Part shown: positions 56,546-64,000 of the stretch, in pieces
Layout: each line of letters starts with the position of its first letter
How positions within the stretch are numbered: position 1 is the stretch's first letter
DNA from: Lunularia cruciata
Taxonomy: Eukaryota > Streptophyta > Marchantiopsida > Lunulariales > Lunulariaceae
DNA: 64,000 nucleotides
Assembly: GCA_948567375.1 (NCBI GenBank)
Contig: OX419759.1
Coordinates: forward strand, 59,486,593-59,550,592
Reading direction: 5' to 3'
Notes under the pieces: model-generated
The model's database searches: none
What the model was told of the DNA's origin: nothing
Seen by the model: only the letters and a program-made list of their open reading frames with translations
Made by a program: the position numbers and the translations under genes

Positions 56546-56912
56546 ATTCTCTCTTATTTGACTCGTCCATTCCTTGGGCCATTGGAGCATATCTTTGCTC
56601 TTGCTCCAACAAGGATGCGGGCTCTTGAATCCTAGCTTGACCATCTATTAGGGTATTCTGACTTGCACCACCCACCTTCTCTACAACATTGAGGTTCCAC
56701 CTAGGTTTGGTCCACCAATCTGCATCTTTGTTACTCATTTGTGAGTGTGGTTCTACATTACGATGCATTAGGGGTCTATATGACGCGGTGTCCATTTGAA
56801 GGACAGAAGATACCCATGATCCCATCAAGGATGTAGTGTTTTCTATGGCACAAGAGAGTGGATACTTTCCTTGGATGGAGCGTTTGTATTTTTTCCATAT
56901 TACACATGTCAA
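56546..56912 (-). other. Open frame of unknown origin joined to A-3
   Basis: A minus-strand frame starts at 56912 and runs without a stop into A-3 gag sequence. Its first ~120 residues resemble neither family A nor any family I know. The composition (Trp, Met, Gln, Asn, mixed charge) looks more protein-like than the surroundings. It could be a host exon remnant at the A-3 breakpoint or chance. Confidence 0.3.
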
Positions 56913-57470
56913 AACAGACTTATACTTGCTATGAGATGATCAAGTGACAATGGTTGATGTTGTAGTTACAGACCCTACACATGATGTGGTTTTGGAAGGA
57001 ATGATTACTCATCTTCTTGGATGTGTGGCAAGCAGAGCAACAACCTGCAAGGTCTCTAAGTATAAGGGATTGCAATGAGTTCACCTCTTTGTTCCTCTAG
57101 CCCTAGAGTTAAATGGAGCGAGGGATATAATGTTCAATATATTTGTCAAGGAGTGCATGCAAATTTATCATATTAAACGTCAAGGAGTACCACTCTCACT
57201 CTCATACTTTGTAATATACTTAAGACAACATGTGTTTATTGTTCTACCAAGAACATTGGCGCATGCAATCCATAGGAAAGTAATCACTTTATATTATGAT
57301 TCTTTGGATGCGCCAATAGTTTGTAGACCTTTCGACTTGTATAGGTCATATATCTTAGGTGCAATAGGGCATATTTCTCATTTTGATACTATTGGGACCT
57401 AACCCCATTTGAGCTCTTTTATCTCTCCCTTGTACAATTTTTGTCTCACCCTTGTACAACTTGAGGGGTT
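56913..57470. other. Unrecognised DNA with a 90-codon open frame
   Basis: A plus-strand frame at 57130-57402 is open but matches nothing I recognise. From 57387 the sequence resembles 683-765 near the left end of the window (tattggg..ct.accccatt, then tctcccttgtac). It is probably part of an old repeat. Confidence 0.35.
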
Positions 57471-57590
57471 CTTCCCATCCTTCATGTGAAGTATATGGTC
57501 ACTTTTTTCTTTTTACTTTGCTTGATGGGTCTTCCCATCCTTCATGTGTTCTATGTGGTTTCTTTTTCTTATTTACTTTGCATCTCATTA
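57471..57590. repeat. 60-bp tandem duplication
   Basis: The motif cttcccatccttcatgtg starts at 57471 and again at 57531. Each is followed by a tatggt/tgtggt stretch and a T-rich run ending tttactttgc. The two units are clearly similar but diverged. The first half also resembles the left-end stretch near 740. Confidence 0.7.
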
Positions 57591-58235
57591 GTTATTAGCA
57601 AGTTTGAGAAAATCTCCTTGTTACTTCCAAACAACCTTAATAAGCTAACTAGCTATAGTGTCAACACAACTCAAAGATTAGAATTCTCTTTGAAAAATAT
57701 TATCAATTATATTATCAATTATACCCTGAAAACTCTACCCCTTTATGTAACAACCAACATATATAGGTATATGAGAACAAAAGTTGTTATGGGAACGGGT
57801 TATCTAGAACTCATGAAGTGCAAATGAAGCCATTATAGGAATGGGTTATCCAAAACTCTGAAGTGCAAATGATTGGTAAACATGATGTACATGATTCACA
57901 ATGCTAGAGTAGTGAGAAATATAAGGTAAAATGCATCAAATGTAACTTGAAGCTAAGGCATGATTGAAACAAATTAAGAATAATATATGGCTAACAGACT
58001 AGTAAACAACAGTGATATGATATCAAGAACTCTATGCAAAAGACTGCAAGAAATAGGACACACTATGTAAAAGACTGCCGGTAAGCAATGCATGAATGAT
58101 AAAAGCTAAAAACATGGGCTAGAGTCGGGCAGGAACACTATTTACATTAGAGGTCAGACCCCCAAGAATCGAGCACAGAGCAAAGGAAAAATAATAGGGA
58201 GGGAAGAAGCTGGGAATGGAGGAGTAGAACATTGC

Positions 58236-58448
58236 GAGAGCTATAGGATGGCTTGGCTGCAAAATCCTGTCAAAGTGTAACATGGAACAAGAGCAAAGCA
58301 AAATAGGACAGGATATAAAATATATTGCAACAAGCACTAAGGAGAGCTATAGGATGGCGTGGCTGCAGAAACCTGTCAAATTGTAATAGGGTAACAAAAG
58401 CAATGTGAAATAGGATAGGATATAAAATATATTGCAGCAAGCACTATG
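58236..58448. repeat. 106-bp tandem duplication
   Basis: A unit starting gagagctataggatggc at 58236 is repeated from 58342, both ending aatatattgca(a/g)caagcacta. The copies differ at several positions. Confidence 0.8.
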
Positions 58449-58618
58449 GACACTTGAGTCATGAGACACTAAACAGCAAAGGGAAGTAGAAGGCAGCCAT
58501 AGTAAACCTATATGAAAACACTTGTGACTTCATCAGTGCCTCATGCAATGCCAAAGTAGTTGAGCAATGTCAATACCTCTCGTACCAATTTTTTGCTTGA
58601 AAACTCATGAGTGCTAAG

Positions 58619-58676
58619 AGTTTGCCTTAGCACTCATGAGTTTTTCAGCAGAAACTCATGAGTGCTAAGGCAAACT
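58619..58676. repeat. Perfect 25-bp inverted repeat, hairpin
   Basis: The arm at 58619-58643 (core cttagcactcatgag) and the arm at 58652-58676 are exact reverse complements with an 8-base loop. A third, direct copy of the right arm's core lies at 58601-58617, so a second fold is possible. Confidence 0.85.
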
Positions 58677-60050
58677 TGGTTGCTCCCCTAAAGTGTCGTT
58701 CAATGTCAAAAAGAACAGAAGTGGAAGTATGGAAAGAAAGGGCCAGCAGAAGTGCAGGCACATAAGTTAGCATTGGAGTCTTAGCCACCAAATGAGGATC
58801 AGTCCATAAAGAAAAGAATCCATGATGAGGGAAGAAATCCAGACATACCAAATGGATCCCTGAAATCACAAACATTCATTAGTAGAGAGAAAATCCAGGA
58901 CACAACAATGAGAAATAGTCAAATAGAGGTCCGTTAGTGATACGAGAGTAGAGCAAGAAACATCATTGCTGCATGAGAAGGGGCAAGTCAACTGAAACAA
59001 GAAAAGCAGAGGTGAAGTGGATTAAGGTGAAGGTGAAGTATACAATATATATATTCAAAAGTCAAGTTGGACTCCCAAACAACAGTATGGTATACAAGCC
59101 TACAGGAAAAACTACTGGTGGGCTTGAACTTGAGCTCCCCGCTTGGCAGAAAGAAGGGAAGTTCTTAAGTCTCTATAGATACTAAGCCCATGATGAGCAT
59201 GGAAATTATTTTCATTTGCAAGACAGCAAAATCCAACAAAGAATAACGAATTGGGCATGCACTCTAACACAAGAATCCCCTAATCAGCTAAAATGGGAAT
59301 CATCCAAACTAGATTCAAGCAGATTGAAACTATCAAATAAAGAGTTGAAGACAAATGCAATTGTGAAAACTCGAAATCATTCATGTAACTAGAAAATGTG
59401 CATATCATCCAAGACCATGAATCGATGAAGAATAAACCAGCATGTCATGAACTTACCTGTCCTAATCCAATTACTGTAGTGGGGTCTGAATGTTGTATAA
59501 AGAATCAGAAGAATCTATTTCTAGATAAAACAAAGAGGCGGCTGACCTCAAACCCCACCATTGCGGTCTCATAGTGCCAGCAAGATATATATAGGTATAC
59601 AAGAACAAAAGCCGTTCTGGGAACAGGTTATGCAGAACTCATGAAGTGCAAATGATTGATAAACAATATGTACAAGATATACAACACTAGGAGTATTAAA
59701 CCCCAAGGTTATAATGCATGGAAGGCAAGCTACACGCAAGGCTAGAGTAGTATGAAATCCCTAAGTTAGAAAGCATTGAAGGTAACCTGCAGCAATGGCA
59801 TAAACAAAACAAACATATTGAAACACTAGCATATATATAGGAGAAACATCATCAAATGAAAGGCAAAATAATTGTCACGTGGAAACCATTGGATAGCAGC
59901 AAGCATATTTGAGATGCAGCCTTCAAAGAAGCAAATACAATCCTCCTACATAAGTAGAGAAATAAATACATCAAGAAGAAACAAACAGCTAAAAAGGATG
60001 GAGATAAACTGGGGGCAAGAGACAAGTAATAGTCTGTAAAGATTGCGGGT

Positions 60051-60216
60051 CAAGGAAGAGCTGAGTCAGGAAAAAAATCATAGAAGGTGGATGAGATAGA
60101 GCACTGATAGTATAAATTGCTCAGAGAACAAGTCAAGGAAGAGCTAAGTCAAGAAACTAAAATTGTAGAAGGTGGATGAGATAGAGCAATGGAACAATAA
60201 ATCACTCAGAGAACAA
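60051..60216. repeat. 83-bp tandem duplication
   Basis: A unit starting caaggaagagct at 60051 recurs at 60134. Both contain agaaggtggatgagatagagca and end with tcagagaacaag. Confidence 0.75.
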
Positions 60217-60496
60217 GGGAAGACTAGCAAAGCATCTGAGGACTTGGATATTGATATATCACAGCAAGCACTATGGACGCATGAGTCCAGTGAAGCCAAA
60301 TAAGAACAGGAATTGGTTATCCAAAACTTATGGTTATGGTTATGGAATGGGTTATCTAGAAGTCATGAAGTGCGAATGATCGGTAAACAAAATGTACATG
60401 ATTCACAATGCTAGAGTAGTGAGAAATCCATAAGGTAGAATGCATCAAATGTAACTTGAAGCAAAGGCATAATTGAAAAAAATTGAGAATCACATA

Positions 60497-60797
60497 TGTG
60501 TGAGAAAGTGAAATGAGTAGTATGTAATCGATTGGTTGAACTAGTGATAATCCCAGAATTGGGATTAAATAAGTACATGAGCATACTCTTAGAGCACACC
60601 TTTGCATCTACAGTGCTAAACGTGTAAACTCATTGTCAAACGTGTCACTCATGTGCTCTTAACTTAACTCTAAGGTGTTCACATATAACTCATGTGAACC
60701 GTAACATGTGAACAATAACATGTGAACAGTAGCTTAACAATGAACAGTAGTCACAAGAACAATAGTCTTAACACAACGCTGCATTATACTTCTAACA
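60497..60797 (-). repeat. 3' LTR of the copia element
   Basis: On the minus strand it begins TGTTAGAAGTATAATG at 60797, directly after the purine tract. The far end is placed near 60497, where the host repeat breaks off. The length of about 300 bp is usual for plant copia. It contains three 14-bp tandem units (acatgtgaacaata type) at 60690-60731. Confidence 0.75.
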
Positions 60798-60808
60798 CTC
60801 CCTCTTAA
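60798..60808 (-). promoter_or_regulatory. Polypurine tract of the copia element
   Basis: On the minus strand ttaagagggag lies immediately before TGTTAGAAG. This is a standard plus-strand primer tract. Confidence 0.8.
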
Positions 60809-60849
60809 TGGACATTTTTTGATTTTTTATTGTCTATAACTCCTAGTGC

Positions 60850-61390
60850 ATGACAAAACCTTGTATGTAGTTCTCTAGTCAATCCCTTAGTAAAAATGTA
60901 GGCAGTATTATCTCTAGTGTCCACTTGGGAAACAAAGATCTCCTTGTCTTCCACCTTTTCTCTAAAAAAGTGGAATCTGTTGTCTATGTGCTTTGTTCTC
61001 TCATGCTACTTTGTTGGAGTAACAAGATCAATTCCACTATTGTTGTTGCAGTACAGCTTCATTGTTTCTCCAGGAAAACCCAGAACACTTAACCAGCGCT
61101 TGAGCCATACTGCTTTAGTTACTGCCTTTGACAAGGCCATGTATTCAGCTTCAATGTTGGATAAAGAAACATAAGCTTGCCTTTTGCTTGACCAACAAAT
61201 AGCTACATTATAGAAGATAAAGCAGTATCGTCCTGTAGATTGTCTTGTGTCTTGACCTCCTCCCCAATCTGAGTTGGAGTACCCATGAATGGGAGTACTA
61301 GATGCACTGTAAGTTAGGCCCTATGATAGTGTACCTTGAATGTACTAGAAGTTCCTTTTGATAGCCTTCCAATGGTTCAGGCCCGAATTT
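60850..61390 (-). pseudogene. pol: RNase H of the copia element
   Basis: The minus-strand translation gives Gly-Tyr-Ser-Asn-Ser-Asp-Trp-Gly-Gly near 61280, Ser-Asn-Ile-Glu-Ala-Glu-Tyr-Met-Ala near 61150 and Arg-Thr-Lys-His-Ile-Asp near 60985. These are the hallmark blocks of copia RNase H. Stops occur near 61320, 61345 and 61010. Confidence 0.8.
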
Positions 61391-62420
61391 TCCATATACT
61401 TGGCAACTGAACTAACAGCATAAGCCAGATCAGGCCTAGTGCTGACCATGGCCCACATCAAACTCCCCACTGCAGATTGGTAAGGTACTATTTTCATATA
61501 CTCTCTCTCTCTTGATCAGTTTTTGGGCAATCCTGAAGACTTAATCCCACTTCTGACTCTACAGGATTGTAAACAGGTTTACAATCTTGCATATGAAAAC
61601 AAGTAAGAATCTCTCTTAAGTATCTCTCTTGAGATAGATTGATCTTTCTTTTTTTTGTCTCTTGTGACTTGCAACTGAAGACAATGACTAATCTCTCCCA
61701 GATCAGTCATCTCAAAACCCTATTTAAGACACTCTTTGACAGAGAGTAGAAGAGAAAGGCTATTGCTGGCAAGGATGCAATCATCTACATAAAGAAGTAA
61801 GATGACAAAATGAGAACCAAAATGGAAGATATAGAGATTAGAATCAGCTCCAGAGCGCTGTAATCCCAAACCTAGTAAAAATTGATCAAACTTGTGATAC
61901 CATTGTCGAGTAGACTGTTTGAGACCATACAAAGCCTTGTAGAGCTATAAAACCAATTATCCTCGTTTAGTGGCTTGTTGTTGCTTGTGCTAGTCAGGAG
62001 TCAGCAAGCCAGGAGGAATGTGCATGTAGATTTTCTCAGTCAATGTGCCATTGAGAAAAGTTGTTTTGACATCAAGAGCATGCACTTCCAAATCATTCTA
62101 GGCTGAGTAAGCAAGCAGCACGCAAATTGTTGTCAATTTGACAACAAGAGAGTAGGTCTTTGTGTAGTCAATACCTAGAACTTAAGAGAAACCGCAAGCA
62201 ACAAGTCTAGCCTTGTACCTTTGGATCAACCCTTGTTTATTGTATTTCTTCTTAAAAATCCACTTATAGGTGATTGCCTTGCAACCTACTGGTAACTCAG
62301 TGATGACCTATGTTTGATTGTTCTCCATAGATTTAAGCTCATTTTGAATAGCCACAAACCATTTACTGGAATCAGGTCTAGCAATAGTAGCTTCATAAGT
62401 GTCAAGATTAGGGTCAGATG
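61391..62420 (-). pseudogene. pol: Reverse transcriptase of the copia element
   Basis: Minus-strand blocks: Trp-Ile-Phe-Lys-Lys-Lys near 62250, Leu-Asp-Val-Lys-Thr-Thr-Phe-Leu-Asn-Gly near 62065, Tyr-Gly-Leu-Lys-Gln near 61925, the active site Tyr-Val-Asp-Asp near 61785, and Gly-Ser-Leu-Met-Trp-Ala-Met near 61460. A few stops (for example near 61725, 61945 and 62190) interrupt it. Confidence 0.85.
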
Positions 62421-63117
62421 CAGAGTAATGCACGCTTAATGCATTAGCAAACTCCAACAATGCATCATATTTTCAAACTGGAGTGCAAACCCTGGTGCCT
62501 TGACGTACAAAAGTTGCTTGGACAACATCTAGAGAAGGTAGAGATTTTGGCCTTCTAGAGTAAACAATGATAGAGGATCTTGAGGACATGTGTGGATTGC
62601 CAGAACTAGAAGGTAAGGATTGTAGTGAAGAAGGTAATGGAGTAGGAATTCTTGGAGTTGTAAGATTGTGGAGAGGAGGTGACTGAGTAGGAGTTGGTGG
62701 GGATAGACTGTGGGTAGACTTAGAACTAGAAGCAGGAGAGGGAATGAAAATTGTCGGATCATAGATGAAATCCAGTTGAACATCTTGAGTGTTAGAACAC
62801 TATTTATGTGCATGAGCATAGGTATGTTCTTGAAACCAAACATCCCTTGATAGAAAAATGGAGTTATCAGATATTTTCTATAGTCTATAATCTTTACTAT
62901 CGTGATCATAACCAAGGAAGATACACTTGAAAGACTTAGAATCAAGTTTAGATATGGAAGAAGATGGAACATGTGCATAAGCAATGCAACCAAAAATGAA
63001 AAGTAGGGATAGGTTAGGTTTATAATCAAACCAGAGTTGGAAGGGTGTGACTTCGGAGGAGATGGCTTTGATAGGACTTTGATTTTGCAGAAAGTTGGCA
63101 GTGTGTAGTGCCTCTCC
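62421..63117 (-). pseudogene. pol: Integrase C-terminus and linker of the copia element
   Basis: In the same minus-strand frame as integrase it shows Pro-Phe-Gln-Leu-Trp near 63040 and Phe-Leu-Gly-Tyr near 62910, then a Ser/Pro-rich linker at 62600-62760 before RT. A long open frame in another phase (62529-63146) is a shadow. Stops near 63120, 62880 and 62800. Confidence 0.7.
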
Positions 63118-63786
63118 TTAGTAAGGCTTGGGGAGTCTAGACTCAAATAACATAGTGCGGGTTGCTTCCACCAATGTTATGTTCTTTCTCTTAGCAACAC
63201 CATTTTGTTGAGGAGTATGTGGAGTGTTGAATTGGCGCATGATACCTTTGCCTTTGCAGAAAAGATGAAAATCTGCAGAGTTGTATTCACCAACATTGTC
63301 CGAGCGCAACACCCAAACCTTTTGATTGAGTTGAGTCTCTACATAGGTCATGTATTCTTGAAAACAAGTAAAAACTTCATGTTTGAACTTGAGTAGATAC
63401 AAGAATGTGTACCTTGTGTAATCATCAATTAAGGTCACAAAGTATCTATGACCAGTGTAGGTAGTAAAAGAGATGGGACCACAAACATCAGAATGGATGA
63501 GAGCCAATGGAATAGTGGCTCTAGTAGCTCCTTCTTGAGGTAAAGGAATTCGAGTTTGCTTGCCATGGAGACAAGGTGAGCAAACAGGAAACAAATGAGG
63601 ATGGATCTTATCCATCGTAACAACCAGATCTTTGTCTTGTAGAAGTTGAAGTCGATTCTTGCTGATGTGCCCAAGTCGTCGATGCCAGAGGGAAGTAATA
63701 GCGGAAGATGTATCCTTGGTTGGAATAGAGATTACAGCAGCTTGAGATTGCTCAATGGATTGTCCCAGAAGCCAAAAATTATCCAA
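63118..63786 (-). pseudogene. pol: GAG-pre-integrase and integrase core of the copia element
   Basis: An open minus-strand frame of 222 codons has Leu-Trp-His-X3-Leu-Gly-His near 63690 and Cys-Ser-Pro-Cys near 63580 (zinc site), then Ile-His-Ser-Asp (first Asp) near 63505 and Leu-Arg-Ser-Asp-Asn-Val-Gly-Glu-Tyr (second Asp) near 63300. The third catalytic residue is changed: Gly-Val-Ala-Lys-Arg-Lys-Asn near 63195 has Lys where Glu is expected. The Asn-Val-Gly also replaces Asn-Gly-Gly. Confidence 0.87.
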
Positions 63787-64000
63787 TCTAGGACAAGATG
63801 CAATCAGATTCTACAGATCATTAGAAAGGAAAATGTTGGTTTCCTTTAACTAAAATGATCCATGTGACTTGCTCAACTGAAGTGTCGAATAGAGATTCTT
63901 GTTCAGCAAAGGAACATGTAGAACATCTTCTAGCATGTAGGACTTCCTTGAACAAGCAAGCTTAACTGAAACTGCCCATGGCCTAGAATAGCAATGTTGG

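Larger units (their letters stand above)
57591..60496. other. Non-coding DNA with a dispersed repeat and local duplications
   Basis: No supported gene. A unit beginning ataggtata...gaacaaaa and containing ctcatgaagtgcaaatga is found three times, near 57755-57990, 59585-59830 and 60300-60496, with the first and third most alike. It also holds tandem duplications (58236-58448 and 60051-60216) and a strong hairpin (58619-58676). The third copy of the unit is interrupted at about 60497 by the copia LTR. Confidence 0.5.
60497..64000 (-). mobile_element. Ty1/copia element, 5' part outside the window
   Basis: On the minus strand, from the right edge: GAG-pre-integrase, integrase, linker, RT, RNase H, polypurine tract and 3' LTR. 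Integrase before RT is the copia order. The frame has many stops and a changed integrase catalytic residue, so this copy is inactive. It is inserted into the dispersed repeat of the region at about 60497. The 5' LTR and gag are beyond 64000, so the target duplication cannot be checked. Confidence 0.9.

Noticed and set aside
57130-57402. 90-codon frame as a gene
   Set aside because: No recognisable domain, no partner copy and a repeat-like end. Support is too weak for a coding call.
62529-63146. 205-codon open frame on the minus strand
   Set aside because: It is hydrophobic and low in complexity, and another phase of the same strand reads as copia integrase C-terminus and linker. It is a shadow frame.

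Overview
The window reads as heterochromatic nuclear DNA of a large-genome land plant, most likely a vascular plant and possibly a gymnosperm; the species cannot be fixed from the sequence. No intact host gene, rRNA, tRNA or CRISPR array was found. About 55 of the 64 kb is a stack of nested, decayed LTR-type retroelements. I call the families A to D plus one Ty1/copia element. Nesting was worked out from sequence that breaks off and resumes, and from short target-site duplications (TSDs).

Layout. 1-2489: unrecognised AT-rich DNA. 2490-29920: a family C unit (C-1) split by Ty3/gypsy element A-1 (2598-28681). A-1 is itself split by a family C unit (C-2, 9424-17727, perfect 5-bp TSD gggtc), which holds an opposite-strand C-3 (11557-15329) and a solo LTR D-1 (9565-10314), and by the gypsy element B-1 (18536-26367). 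29921-34475: B-3 on the minus strand, with solo LTR D-2 inside its LTR. 34476-40919: B-2, inserted in B-3 and truncated. 40920-42444: C-4, truncated. 42445-52400: A-2, the best copy of family A. 52401-56545: A-3, an inverted fragment of A carrying a solo B LTR (B-4). 56546-60496: unrecognised DNA with small repeats and a hairpin. 60497-64000: a Ty1/copia element on the minus strand that runs off the window.

The main discovery is family A. A-2 appears to descend from one long polyprotein frame: Gag with two zinc knuckles, an aspartic protease (DSG), a DNMT3/DRM-like cytosine-5 DNA methyltransferase with motifs I, IV (PCQ), VI (ENV), VIII and IX/X, then reverse transcriptase (YIDD), RNase H, a DDE integrase and a C-terminal PHD finger. 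The PHD finger is found in both copies that reach that point; the methyltransferase region is found in all three copies. An element that can both write DNA methylation and read chromatin is very unusual. Its ends are also unusual: instead of two identical LTRs they read A...B-A-B (split direct repeats), an arrangement known from PAT/Ngaro-type DIRS elements that use tyrosine recombinases, yet this element has a DDE integrase. The inner B|A joint is a palindrome that looks like joined element ends.

Family B is a Tat/Athila-like gypsy element with an additional zinc-knuckle ORF between the 5' LTR and gag. Family C is a 3.77-kb TG...CA unit with 5-bp TSDs, no terminal direct repeats and a coiled-coil ORF that I do not recognise. 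In A-2 almost every in-frame stop is TAG where CAG is expected or TGA where CGA is expected, which fits decay of methylated CHG and CG sites.
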